NCBI RefSeq assembly: GCF_017591435.1
Contig: NC_059301.1
Coordinates: 37,533,225 to 37,597,224 of the forward strand
Source of the DNA: Portunus trituberculatus
Taxonomy: Eukaryota > Arthropoda > Malacostraca > Decapoda > Portunidae
DNA: 64,000 nt
Direction of reading: 5' to 3'
In this document: positions 22,046 to 33,255 of the stretch, in pieces
Layout: the number at the start of each line of letters is the position of its first letter
Numbering within the stretch: the first letter of the stretch is position 1
Notes under the pieces: model-generated
Database searches by the model: none
What the model saw: only the letters and a program-made list of their open reading frames with translations
Told to the model about the DNA's origin: nothing
Translations under genes and position numbers: made by a program

Positions 22046-24415
22046 TGAATACACCACCAAAAACAAATTCATGGACCAATCAAGAATATAAAGACATGAT
22101 AAATGACACAATAAGGAGTCTTATGAGAATCATTTAAGAAAGGAGAAAAGTGATAATAGTAGATTTCAACTGTAAGGTGGACTGGGAAAATTATGAAAGT
22201 GGTATGGGGGAAGAAGCCTAGGGAGATAGATTCCTGAATCTAATGATAGATAATATGATGGTCCAAAAAGTAAAGGAAAACACAAGATTCAGAGGAAACA
22301 ATGAGACGGCGAGATTGGACCTAGTTTTTACAAGGGGTATACAAATGAACGATGATATAAGATATAAGTGCCCATTGGGAAAGAGTGACCATGTAATATT
22401 AGAAATGGATATAGAAGAGGGAAAGGAAGATAGAGACAAATCATACAAAGGAGACCGATTAAATTACAGAAAAGCTGATATTGAGAACATCAAGAGCTAT
22501 TTTGAAAATGTAAATTGGGAGGAGATGGAAAACTCAGAGAAGGTGCAAGAGAAGTATAATTAATTTTTTGGAAATATACAAAACAGGAGTCAGGGAATAT
22601 GTTCCAAAATATAGACCTAAAGAAAAGGAAAGAAAGATTGGTTTAATGCAAGGTGTGCTATGGCAAAGGAGAAAAGAGATGGAGTATGGAAAAGGTGGAG
22701 GAGAAACAGAAGTCTAGAAAATAAGGAAAATTTCAAAACAGCAAGAAATGAATATGCTAAATTGAGAAAGGAAGAAGATAGGAACTATGAAAAGGACAGT
22801 CGAAAAATGTAAGGAACAACCAAAATTGTTCTTCAGATTCATAAATGGAAAAATAAGGCTAAAAGAAACAATAGAAAGGTTAAAAGGAGAGAATGGGATG
22901 GTGGAAGACCCAAAAAGTATGGCAGAACTGTTAAATAGTAAATTTCAGGAGGTCTTTACTAAGGAATCCAGATTTGAAAAACCACAGGGTAATAGAGAGA
23001 CTGTCCATATGAAAGAGGTTAAAGTAACCAAGCTTGAAGTAAAAGAGTTGATGACGGAATTAGATGAGGAGAAGGTAATGGGACCAAGTGAAGTCTTAGG
23101 CAGAATATTAAAAGAATGTAAAGAAGAACTAGCAAGTCCTATATACATCATAAAATGCTCAATTAAAAATGGAACAGTACCAGTAGAATGGAAAAGACCT
23201 GAGGTGGTTCCTATATACAAGAGCGGAAGGAAGGAAGAACCTTTAAATTATAGACTGGTATTACTAATAGTGTAATATGCAGGATGTGTGAAAGAGTAAT
23301 AAAGAAACAATGGACTGAGTTTCTTGAAGACAACAAATTATTATCAAATAGCCAATTGGGTTTTAGAAAAGGTCGGTCATGTGTAAAAAATTTATTGAGT
23401 TTCTACTCTAGAATAGTTGATAAAGTACAAGAAAGAGAGGGATGGATTGACTGTATTTATTTAGATTTAAAAAAGGCGTTTGATTAAGTGCCACATGAAA
23501 GATTACTATGGAAGTTAGAGGAGAAGTGTGGCTTAAAAGGAAGCATATTGAGATGGATGGAAAATTACTTGAGGGGGAGAGAAATAAGGATGGTAGTTAA
23601 AGATATGAAGTCCAAGTGGAGAGCAGTAGACAGTAGAGTGCCACAGGGGTCAGTATTGGCGCCAATACTTTTTATCATATATATAAACGACATGCCAGAT
23701 GGAGTGAACATAAATCTGTTTGCGGACGATGCGAAACTGTGCAGAGGATTGTGAAATACTGCAGGAAGATTTAAACAAGATATGGAAATGGAGTAAAAAA
23801 TGGGAGAAGGAATTCAATGTGGACAAAAGCCATGTCATGGAAATGGGAAAAAGTGAAAGATGACCAGTGGGAATCTATAAGATGGGAGATGGAGTAAAAC
23901 TAGAAAAAGTAAAAATGGAAACTTCGGAGTGACGATGGAAAAAAACACTCAACCGGTAAGCCATATTGATAGAATTTTCAGAGAGACATATAATTTGCTA
24001 AGGAGTATTGGATTAGCATTTCATTACATGAACAAGGAAATGATGAAGAAATTGATAAGTACTAAAATAAGACCGAGATTGGAATATGCAGGAGTTATGT
24101 GGACCCCCCATAAAAAGAAACACATAAAGAAATTGGAGAGACTACAAAAAATGGCTACAAGAATGATTCCAGAAATTAAAGGGATGACATATGAGGAGAG
24201 ACTAAAAGCTATGGATCTACTAACTCTGGAACAGAGAAGAGAGAGAGGGGATCTGATACAAGTTTATAAATTGATTAACAAAATGGTGGATAATGAGAAA
24301 CTAATCCTGAGAGAAGAATATGACACTAGAAGCACAAGATCGCATAGAAAGAAACTGAGGAAGGGAAGATGTCTGAGAGATGTTAAAAAATATACTCGTA
24401 GTTTCCTGCAAAGAT
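22046..24415 (+). mobile_element. LINE-A copy A5, 5'-truncated, first part
   Basis: It begins inside the endonuclease, joined directly to the tail of copy A4 ('aggtgaatac' then 'accaccaaaaacaaattc'). It continues through the endonuclease (22243-22563), linker (22787-23275), reverse transcriptase (23284-23754, with 'GVPQGSVLAPILF' and 'LFADDAK') and thumb (23929-24400). At 24415 it is broken by a minus-strand LINE-B and resumes at about 26592. Confidence 0.85.
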
Positions 24416-26591
24416 GTTTTTATTTTTTTTTTATTTTTTTTTTTTATTTTTTTTAAGGGAAGAGGCCAGCCAAGGGCAAAAAAAAAAGAAAGTTAGAAAA
24501 AGGCCCACTTGAGCTGGCTCTCCAAAGACTTCAAAAGTGCCAAAACCGTCAGCCAGAATTAGGGAGGAAATGCCTCGATACCTCCTCTTAAAAGAAGAAA
24601 AGTATACCATACCATGTGGGCTTTTCACGGGAATTTATGGGCTGAAGGGAATACTTTCTGGGGCACCTCCTATCTCAAAGCCCACCCGCTAGGAACCCGT
24701 TGCCCTGAGTGAGGAAGCCCAATCTACACTCGGACCGTGGACAGGATTCAAGTGCGCTTGGAGATGACCCCAAAGCACGCAGGGAGGGAGTTCCAGAGTT
24801 TACCAGTGAAAGGGCTGAATGACTGAGCGTACTGGTTAACTCTTGCATTAGAGAGTTGGACAGAATAGGGATGAGAGGAAGAAGAAAGCCTTGTGCAGCA
24901 TGGCCGCAGGAGGAGGGGAGGCATGCAGTTAGCAAGATCAGTAGAACAATTACCATGAAAATAGCGATAAAATATAGAAAGGGATGCAACATTTCGGCGG
25001 TGAGAAAGAGACTGAAGACAGTAAGTCAGAGGAGGGGAGTTGATGAGACGAAGAGCTTTCGATTCCACACTATCAAGCAAAGCTGTGTGATTGGAACCTC
25101 CCCAAACATGCGAAGAGTACTCCATACAGGGACGGATAAGGCCCTTATACAGAGTAAGCAGTTGGAGGGGCAAGAAAAACTGTCGGAGATGCCTCAGAAC
25201 ACCTAACTTCATAGAAGCTGTTTTAGCAAGAGATGAGATGTGAAGTTTCCAGTTAAGATTATGAGCAAAGGACAGACCGAGGATATTCATTGTGAAAGAG
25301 GGAGACAGTTGAGTGTCATTGAAGAAGAGGGGATAGTTGTCTGGAAGGTTGTGTCGAGTTGATAAATGGAGGAATTGAGTTTTTGTGGCATTGAAAACTA
25401 CTAGATTTTCTCTGCCCCAATCGGAAATCTTAGAAAGATCGGAAGTCAGGCGTTCCGTGGCGTCCCCGCGTGAACTGTTGATTTCCTGAAGGGTTGGACG
25501 TCTCTGAAAGAACGTGGAAAGATGTAGGGTGGTATCATCAGCGTAGGAGTGGATAGGGCAAGAAGTTTGGTTAAGAAGGTCATTAATGAATAATAGAAAG
25601 AGAGTGGGTGACAGGACAGAACCCTGAGGAACACCACTATTAATAGGTTTAGGAGAAGAACAGTAGCCGTCTACCACAGCAGCAATAGAGCGGTCGGAAA
25701 GGAAACTTGAGATAAAGTTGCAGAGAGAAGTATAGAAGCCGTAGGAGGGCAGTTTTGAAATCAAAGCTTTATGCCAGACTCTATCAAAAGCTTTTGATAT
25801 GTCAAACGCAACAGCAAAAGTTTCACCGAAATCTCTAACAGAGGATGACCAAGACTCAGTAAGGAAAGCCAGAAGATCACCAGTAGAGCGTCCTTGACGG
25901 AAGCCATACTGGCGATCAGACAGAAGATTGTGAAGTGACAGATGTTTGAGAATCTTCCTATTCAGGATAGATTCAAAACTTTAGACAAGCAAGAGATTAA
26001 AGCTATAGGACGGTAGTTTCAGGGGTTAGAACGGTCATCCTTTTTAGGAACAGGCTGAATGTAAGCGAACTTCCAGCAGGAAGGAAAGGTACAAGTCGAT
26101 AGACAAAGTTGGAAGAGTTTTGCCAGGCAAAGTGCAAGCACAGAATCACAGTTTTTGAGAACAATAGGAGGGATCCCATCAGGTCCATAAGCCTTCCCAG
26201 GGTTTAGGCCAGCAAGGGCATGGAAAACATCATTACGAAGAATTTTTATTGTAGACATGAAATAGTCAGAGGGAGGAGGAGGGGGAGGGACAAGCCCAGA
26301 ATTGTCCAAGGTGGAGTTGTGAGCAAAACTTTGAGAAAAGAGTTCAGCTTTAGAGACAGAAGAGATGGCAGTGGTGCCATCAGGATGAAATAAAGGAGAG
26401 AAAGATGAAGAAGTGAAGTTATTTGAGATGTTTTTGGCTAGATGCCAGAAGTCACGAGAAGAGTTTGAGTTTGAAAGATTTTGACATTTCCTATTTATGA
26501 AAGAGTGTTTGGCAAGTTGAAGAACAGACTTGGCATGATTCCGGGCAGAGATATAAAGTGCATGAGATTCAGGAGATGGAAGGCTCAAGTA
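24416..26591 (-). mobile_element. LINE-B copy B1, Jockey-group non-LTR retrotransposon, 5'-truncated
   Basis: It is inserted in LINE-A copy A5. Its T-rich 3' tail is at 24419-24456 and the coding part runs leftwards from 26588. Frames are 26019-26588 (linker, 'GKAYGPDGIPPIVLKNC'), a shifted stretch about 25765-26018 ('YGFRQGRSTGDLLAF', 'ISKAFDRVWHKALI') and 24748-25764 (RT palm and C-terminus). It is a family distinct from LINE-A, similar to what databases usually label 'transposon BS'-type. Confidence 0.82.
24748..25764 (-). pseudogene. LINE-B1 reverse transcriptase C-terminal two-thirds
   Basis: This 338-residue open frame is one of the longest uninterrupted retroelement frames here. It includes 'INSGVPQGSVLSPTLFLLFI' (block 4) and 'HSYADDTTLHLS' (catalytic YADD), then 'ISDWGRENLVVFNATKTQFL' (block 6), 'LGLSFAHNLNWKLHI' and a C-terminal Cys/Ser-rich region ending 'FTGKLWNSLPA'. 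The first catalytic aspartate ('AFDRVWH') lies upstream in a shifted frame. Confidence 0.85.
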
Positions 26592-26745
26592 CCTTTTTGT
26601 GTTGAGACTTGGAACAGTTTGAGTGAGGAAATAATGTCAGCAACGAGTGTGCATAGTTTTAAAGAAAAATTAGATAAGTGTAGATATGGAGATGGGGCCA
26701 CATTAGCATAAAACCCAGGCCCTGTAAAACTACAACTAGGTAAAT
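26592..26745 (+). mobile_element. LINE-A copy A5, second part (3' end and tail)
   Basis: It matches the last 150 bp of copy A4 ('gagtgaggaaataatgtcagc', 'tgtagatatggagatgggg', 'aggccctgtaaaactacaac') and ends with the tail unit 'aactaggtaaatac'. Together with 22046-24415 it makes one element split by LINE-B1. Confidence 0.8.
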
Positions 26746-26757
26746 ACACAACATTCA

Positions 26758-27017
26758 CAATGGGGTAAACAGTTATATTAATTTATTAGATGATACAAAG
26801 CTGTTAAGAGTTATCAAAACCCAGGAGGACTGTTTGCTGTTACAAGAAGGTATAAACAAAATCTATGTGTAGACTAAGAAGTGGAATTTGGAGTTCAGTG
26901 CCAAGAAATGTCACGTTATGGAACTAGGAAAGAGCAAAAGAAGATCGGTACGGAACTATCTGATAGGAGAGGAACAAATAATGAAGACTAAAGAGGAAAA
27001 AGATCTGGGAGTAATTA
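26758..27017 (+). mobile_element. LINE-A copy A6, first part
   Basis: It starts within the reverse transcriptase ('aacagttatattaattta' corresponds to the segment just before FADD) and runs into the thumb up to 'gatctgggagtaatta'. It is broken there by a TA-flanked Tigger-like element (27018-32988) and resumes at 32989. The FADD motif itself is degraded. Confidence 0.75.
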
Positions 27018-27841
27018 CTGTCATACCTCGCCCAACACGAATCTCGCGTATACACGAATCTGTAAAATATGCCATATTTCACCGAGCACGACTTTGACTC
27101 GCGATTGCATGATTTGTTCTCCATTTGAATCTCCCACTGGTCCTGGTGGATACACGCAACCTCCTTTCCCAAGCGTCTTGGACTCGCCCTGGGGCTGGCG
27201 GTAGCACGCTGCCTCACGCCACTCGCTCTCTCCTTGTCGTGCTGTTGTTGTGTGCAGACGTGTTTCCCTTGCGCTCTCTTGATTTCATCTTAGCCATGGC
27301 CAGTCAGAGGCCCATCACTTTGTATTTCAAGCCCTCTCCAACCAACAAATAAACTAAATAAGGTACAGTAATACTCTGCTTAACGAACGTTCGTCTAACG
27401 AATTTCTGGTTTAACGTACTATATAAAGTTAGACCAAAAAGTCCGCATAATGTACAACTACATCCGTTTTAGTGAATTTTCTAGGTTTGAATTTGCTGGG
27501 TGAGGGACCAAACGCGGTATTTCATTAGTAATTCACTATCACTCACTGCCACGGAGTCCAGGTTATCCTCATGGCATGAGCGTATATGAATACTAAGATA
27601 TGATATCCATTATAGCAGGCAATAGAGGAGTGGAAACATTTGATATCGTGGTGAAAGACAACACGCCAAAAACACGCTAAAAAGGTCACAAGAACAAGAA
27701 GCTGCTGCCAAGTGGCCGGAGTCTCCGCCATCTGTGGCCGATCTCATCTCTGCTTTATTTTTTGGTATTTCATGTAATATTTCTCTTCATGCATTACAAA
27801 ACAATCCTTTCTTGGCAGCAAGGTTTGTAAAAAGCTAATAG

Positions 27842-27844
<3 letters not shown>

Positions 27845-27917
<73 letters not shown>
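27845..27917. repeat. (TA)n microsatellite at the CR1 3' end
   Basis: About 70 bp of TA dinucleotides directly precede 'acataacataacataa', which on the minus strand is the pentameric tail of the CR1 element. A second (AT)n tract at the other end (32551-32625) suggests the LINE inserted into a TA microsatellite. Confidence 0.9.
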
Positions 27918-28172
27918 CATAACATAACATAAATAATAGGATAACAAAGGGCCACCAGGGCCCATCTAGGTTATCCTGTATCAGTCGCACAGCGACCTCG
28001 TCATCAGTACTTAAAGATACACTTACAAGTACACAATACATTATATACTAATTCTAAATATTTGGCCCATTAACAGGGCTAAGTCCTGCAGCGAATTCCT
28101 CTACAATCTGTGATCCCCATACATGGGGGGATCATGTCTTGTTTAACTATAGTAAATTTCTTATAAAAACTA

Positions 28173-29890
28173 TTATAAATCTAATAAATTTAAGTGCTTA
28201 TCTAATCTGTTTTTAAACATTGTCAAACTAGTGCTATTTACATCCTCTGGCAATGCATTCCAGAAGTCTACCACCCTATGACTAAAGAAATATTTTCTTA
28301 TATCTAACCTGCAGCCTTGCTTTCTAATCTTCCTGCCATGATTTCTAGTCCTATTTCCCTCCTCTAAGGTAAAGAAAGATCCCACATCTATGTAGTTTGT
28401 ATCTGAGAACATTTTAAATAACTCTATCATATCCCTCTTATACATCTCCTCTCAAATGAAAACATGTTTAATTCCTTTAATCTATCTCTATACTCCAGGC
28501 ACTTTAATGCGGGTATCATCCTAGTTGCTCTTCTCTGGACTGCTTCTAACATGTTGATATCCTGCCTGTAATGGGGTGACCAGGCCTGTATGCAATACTC
28601 TAAATGGGGCCTAACATAGGAATTATATAAGCTACGCACCACTTCCTTACTTTTATAACTAACATTTCTATTTATAAAACCCAGGATCCTATTTGCCCTA
28701 TTTCTTGCTTCTAAACATTTTGAAAATTTCATAGTCCTGTCTATCACTACTCCTAAATCCTTTCCTCCTCTACTGCCTCTAGCCAACATCCCTCCATCTC
28801 ATAGCTAAAGTTTGTGTTGTCTTTACCTAAATGCATAACCTGACACTTTTCAGAATTAAACTCCATCTGCCACCTGTCTGCCCATGCTATCAGCCTGTCC
28901 AGGTCTCATTGTATTCTGTAATTGTCCTTTTCACCCTGTACTGCACATGCTATCTTAGTATCATCTGCAAACTTTGATACTTTGCTACTAATTCCTATAT
29001 CTAAATCGTTAATGTACACCAAGAAAAGAAGAGGTCCTAGCACTGATCCTTGGGGTACCCCACTAACCACTTCCTTCCACTCAGACATTGCCCCATTTAA
29101 TACTACTCTCTGTTTCCTATCAGAAAGCCATTCACTAATCCAATCAACTAACCTACCCCTATCCCATGTAGTCTCAATTTGTACACTAGCCTCCTATGCG
29201 GTACCTTATCAAACGCCTTGCTAAAATCTAGATATATAACATCTATGCTATTTCCATCATCTAACTCCTTGGTAATATATTCTAAGATATCGAGCAAATT
29301 TGTAAGACAGGACCTCCCTGATCTAAAGCCATGTTGGGTATCTCTAATTAATCTATTCTCATTTAAATGCTCCCAAATACTACCCTTAATGATTTTCTCT
29401 AGTATCTTACATACTATACTAGTTAAACTGATCGGTCTATAATTATTTGCATCATCCTTCCTACCTTTTTTAAATATTGGTGTAACATTAGCTAACTTCC
29501 AGTCCTGAGGTATCTCAGCAAACCTAAGTGATCTTTCAAAGATTAACTTAAGTGCTTCAGAAATACTGTCTACACCCTCCCTAAGTACTCTGGCATGTAG
29601 CTCATCAGGACCACTAGCTTTCCTATCGTCTAGTTCAAGAATAAATTTCCTAATAATTCCCGGTTTTATATCAATATTTTCTAAAGCTCTTAAACTACTC
29701 GTCGCACTGTTTGTAACAGGATTTCCTATTCTTTCCTAGTAAATACTGAAGAAAATTGTTCATTCAATAATTCTACTATGTCTTCATTTTGATCCACTAC
29801 TACACCATCTTTTCTGAGTGGTCCAATCCTATCCTTATTTCTTTTATCACTGACCTTGTAATAACTATATAATTTTTGGGATCTTTACTC
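28173..29890 (-). pseudogene. CR1 reverse transcriptase and C-terminal domain
   Basis: Frames 28906-29088 and 28427-28789/28173-28445 show 'EVVSGVPQGSVLGPLLFLVY' and 'VSKFADDTKIACAV' (FADD), followed by 'KDLGVVIDRTMKFSKCLEAR', 'YVRPHLEYCIQAWSPHY' and 'RRATRMIPALKCLEYRDRLK'. The C-terminus reads 'RKYFFSHRVVDFWNALPEDV'. The upstream palm between 29100 and 29890 is shifted but readable. At least three frame breaks are present. Confidence 0.82.
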
Positions 29891-29906
29891 CCAGCTCTAG
29901 CTAGTT

Positions 29907-31129
29907 TTATCTCTGCCTGCCTTTTACTTTTTTTATAACCTTACTCAAATCATCCCTGACCTGTCTGTACCTAATCAAATCTACATCTTCCCCACTTTTC
30001 TGCAACTCTCTATATGCCCTCTTCTTCTCTCTGATCTGTCTACCTATCTTGTGAGTCCACCATAATGGCTTCCTGTTTCTCTGCCTTATATCTTTGTAAG
30101 GGATACACTGCATCACTATACCCTTTACTACAACCTTAAAAATATCCCACATCTCCTGTGCAGTTTTGTTTCCAAAACTATCTTCCCAGTTTACCTCTCC
30201 TAATAACTGACGTAACCTACCATAATTGCCTTTCTGATAGTTTGGGACTCTAGTCTTATTCACTATATTATCCCTACTGGAATTAATGATAAATCTAATT
30301 ATATGATGGTCACTGTTTGCTAAAGTCTCTCCTACCTCAACTTCCTTTAAACAATGCTCAATATTTGTTAGTACTATGTCTAAAACCTTCCTCCCCCTAG
30401 TAGGTTTATCTACCATCTGCACTAAATAGTTATCCTGAAAACTTTCCATAAACTTATTTTCACTAGCATCTCCTACCATCCTCTCCCAGTTTACTGACTT
30501 AAGATTAAAATCCCTAAGATAATTGTCTGACTAGTACACCCCTATTTATCTCATCTACCATAAGGTTGTCTACATCTGCTGACTGGTTAGGTGGTCTATA
30601 AAAGCTCCTATTCTAATAACCTTACTTTTGTTTACTCTAACATCCAGCCATAAGGACTCTACTCTGTTATCTACCTTAATACCATTAACCTGACTGGAAA
30701 TGAAGGATTTTTTACATAAATAACTACTCCTCCACCTATCCTACCAATTCTCTGGTGTAAATACATAATGTATCCATCTACTTCATATTCTTTCCTATTT
30801 TCCCTAAACTTTTCTTCATTTACCTATGCCTCTGTGACACATACAACATCTAAGTCCTCCTCAACTATATAACTAGATAACTCGTCCTTCTTGTTCCTAA
30901 GACTCCTGGCATTTACATAAAAACATTTAAGTCCTGCTACCTTCCTAGATGCTGTCTCCTTATTTGGAATCCTAATCTTATTCTCTCCTATTTGCACCTG
31001 GAAATTTTTCTTAATCTTTTCACTATCTCTGTTTATCCTATCTAATTTATGTCTAACATCTTTCTTCTGGAATGCATTTGCTACCTCACCCCCTACACTC
31101 CATCCCAACTCTCCCCTCCAGACATCCAC
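29907..31129 (-). pseudogene. CR1 APE-type endonuclease
   Basis: The N-terminal frame (30824-31129) contains 'GLKCFYVNARSLRNKKDELS' and 'EEDLDVVCVTEA' (N and E catalytic residues). The C-terminal frame (29907-30479) contains 'RGRKVLDIVLTN' and 'LANSDHHIIRFII' (SDHH motif), then a linker with 'PLWWTHKIGRQIREKKRAYR'. The middle (30480-30823) is readable only with frameshifts. Target-site nicking for CR1 insertion would be its role. Confidence 0.78.
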
Positions 31130-31883
31130 TCAGCACATCCACACCCTTCCTACTCAGATGCACACCATCCCTAGCATATAAATCCCTTTGCCCATAGAAC
31201 CTATCCCATACATCCACAAAGCTGACACCCATATCCTTACACATCCCTTTTACCCAATCATTCACACCAATGGCTCTAGACAACCATTCCCTGCTAACAT
31301 ACACACGAGGCAAGATTCCTGACACTACACACCTCCTATCACTCTCCCTTATCTTGCCTAACATTTCCCGAAATCTTGCCACTAACTCCTCCGACCCACC
31401 TGCTCTGACATCGTTCCCACCTACGTGCAAAACTACTACACCCTCCCTCTCCATCCCCTCAACTCTCTTCTGCACCTCCTCACTCACTGCCTTCACACCT
31501 GCACCAGGCATACACACGTTTGTCCTCCTATCCCTGTCTTTCCCACAGAAAGTGCTATCTAAGTACCTAACCTGAGAGTCACCCACCACACACACCTGAG
31601 GTGTGCTAGGTACAACCCCCCTCCTCCTCTCCTCTACCCCTTTCTCTCTCCTTTCACTCACCACAACCACCTCATTTACTCCACTCTCACTCTCCCCCTC
31701 CCCCTCCAACAAACCAAACCTATTTTCACACTCAACAGGTTTAGTCCTATCCTCCCTAACTGCCTCCGCTTTCCTTCCCCTCGCAACCTGCCATCTCTGT
31801 CCATCCTGACTACTATCTTTCCCAGTCTGGCTCGCCTGCTCCCTCTTCCCCACTCTGCTCTTCCCAACAGAGGGCCAAGCCAC
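31086..31883 (-). pseudogene. CR1 ORF1 esterase (SGNH hydrolase-like) domain
   Basis: The 265-residue frame has a Lys/Arg/Glu-rich N-terminal part, then 'PQVCVVGDSQVRYLD' (GDS nucleophile block), 'VCMPGAGVKAVSE' (block II glycine), 'VVVLHVGGNDVRAGG' (GxND, block III) and 'LYARDGVHLSRKGVDVLS' (DxxH, block V). All four SGNH blocks are present in order. CR1-type LINEs are known to carry an esterase in ORF1; the substrate is unsettled and a role in membrane or RNP handling is only proposed. A frameshift near 31880 separates it from the zinc/coiled-coil part. Confidence 0.8.
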
Positions 31884-31889
31884 CCTGTC

Positions 31890-32227
31890 GCCCTCAGAAG
31901 GTCCAACCTTCGGCCTAACACTGATCTCCTGCCTAATTTTTCCACTGCCTCCCCAAGCCTCTTAACCTCCTCCTTCAACTCAAAGATGAGAACTTCGTTC
32001 ACATTTTTCCCCTCACTTAGCTTTCTGATTTCCTCTCGCAATTCTCGGTGCTCAAGAGAAAGAACTAAATTCTCGCTCTTGAGCCTACACACCATACACT
32101 CAGAAAAGTCAACGACCTTCCTGTCATGCCCACACATATCACACACAACAAACTCACCCAATCCCACCTCAACACTCTCTTTCACGCACTCAATCACACT
32201 CTGATATACCTCAGTAGCTACCGCCAT
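31890..32227 (-). pseudogene. CR1 ORF1 N-terminus: zinc-binding and coiled-coil
   Basis: It starts MAVATEVYQSVIECVKESVE. The motif 'CDMCGHDRKVVDFSECMVC' places four cysteines as C-x2-C ... C-x2-C, like a short PHD/zinc-ribbon module. It is followed by about 50 residues of heptad-like leucine/glutamate sequence, probably a coiled coil for oligomerisation. The methionine lies near the 5' end of the LINE, so this is likely the true ORF1 start. From 32228 to 32550 lies GC-richer 5' UTR-like sequence. Confidence 0.7.
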
Positions 32228-32548
32228 ACTAATTTACAATCTGTTAATTCACAAACAAACAAATAAAAATACTTGGTGATGGCGGGGTGGGGGAACCGCG
32301 GTGGTGGGGGGCCTAAGTGAGGTCAACCTCTTTCAAGGTCAACTTGACGGTTACAAGTCTAGTCTCGTCGCTCTACCAAAATACTTTTAACTCACAAACA
32401 CTGATTCTAACCACTATTTCACTCTAATCTAACACTTGCAGTACACACTTTCACTTCACTAACACTCAAAAGCACCACACAGACACCAAGCACAAACACC
32501 ACTCGCTAACTATAAAAACAACAGCCAAAACCGGAGCGAGCACACAAC

Positions 32549-32550
<2 letters not shown>

Positions 32551-32625
<75 letters not shown>
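32551..32625. repeat. (AT)n microsatellite at the CR1 5' end
   Basis: About 75 bp of AT dinucleotides sit between the CR1 5' end and the right arm of Tigger-like family T4. Confidence 0.9.
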
Positions 32626-32627
<2 letters not shown>

Positions 32628-32988
32628 TTTACCCATGTGGTATGTTGGAGACCAGCCCAGAACGCATCCCCCCTATTTTCATTATTTGTTATAGGAAAAT
32701 TACGTCCGCTTAATGAATTTCCACTCTACAAATAGCTTTGAGACCCCATATCCTGTTCGTTAAGTGGAGTATTACTGTACTAGTACTGTACTTAAATAAG
32801 ATATGTGTTTGCTACTTCATTTATTGTTTGTTTGTTTTTTCAGTCTTTTTGGTAAAAAAGTGTTTTTTGGGGAGGATCTGGGAACCTAACCCCTATTTTC
32901 CCATAGGGCCTATTATTCGCCCAACACCAATCTCGCCGTGCACGACGAGCTCAGGAACCTAACTGTCGTGTTGGGCGAGGTATGACAG

Positions 32989-33240
32989 TATACAGGAAAA
33001 TCTGAACCCCGAAAAACACAAAAGCAAGATATTTGGATTATATAAAATATTGACTAATATAAGTGTGGCATTTCAGTTCATGGACAAAGATATGATGAAA
33101 AAATTATCACAAGTATGATATGTCCAAAGCTGGAATATGCAGCTGTGGTGTGGTCTCCAAGCTCTAAAAAAGATATAAGATTAGAACGGACACAGAAGAT
33201 TGCTACAAAGATGGTGCTAGAACTAAAGGACCTAACCACT
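32989..33240 (+). mobile_element. LINE-A copy A6, second part
   Basis: After the TA at 32989-32990 the LINE-A thumb continues ('tatgatgaaaaaattatcac', then 'ctggaatatgcagctgtgg', 'gattgctacaaagatggtgc'). It breaks off near 33240 where a Penelope-like fragment begins, so the 3' tail is missing. Confidence 0.72.
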
Positions 33241-33255
33241 GTATCTTCTTTTCAT

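Larger units (their letters stand above)
27918..32550 (-). mobile_element. CR1-type LINE, nearly full length, with esterase ORF1 and EN-RT ORF2
   Basis: Minus-strand order from the 5' side: ORF1 with a zinc-binding N-terminus and coiled coil (about 31890-32227), an SGNH-esterase-like domain (31086-31880), then ORF2 with an APE endonuclease (29907-31129), reverse transcriptase (about 28790-29890) and a thumb/C-terminus (28173-28789). The 3' end has a 'ttatg' repeat tail. An esterase in ORF1 is an established trait of CR1-group LINEs. Frameshifts occur in both ORFs. It is nested in two Tigger-like elements and one LINE-A copy. Confidence 0.85.
27366..32777 (+). mobile_element. Tigger-like element, family T4, split by a CR1 LINE
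   Basis: It begins CAGTAATACTCTGCTTAACG and ends with an imperfect inverted complement ('cgttaagtggagtattactg'). TA lies on each side (27364-27365, 32778-32779). Own sequence is about 27366-27844 and 32626-32777; between them lie a CR1 LINE and two (TA)n tracts. No transposase is recognised in what remains. Confidence 0.75.
27018..32988 (+). mobile_element. Tigger-like element, family T3, carrying nested insertions
   Basis: It begins CTGTCATACCTCGCCCAACA and ends with the inverted complement ('tgttgggcgaggtatgacag'), each flanked by TA (27016-27017, 32989-32990). It splits LINE-A copy A6. Its own sequence is only 27018-27365 and 32780-32988; the rest is a second element with a CR1 inside. 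A short frame 'MASQRPITLYFKPSP' at 27297 could be a leader of its lost transposase. No DDE domain is left. Confidence 0.78.

Noticed and set aside
31270..32204. Plus-strand Ser/Thr/Pro-rich ORFs opposite the CR1 ORF1
   Set aside because: They are shadow frames of the minus-strand esterase and coiled-coil coding sequence, which has clear motifs.
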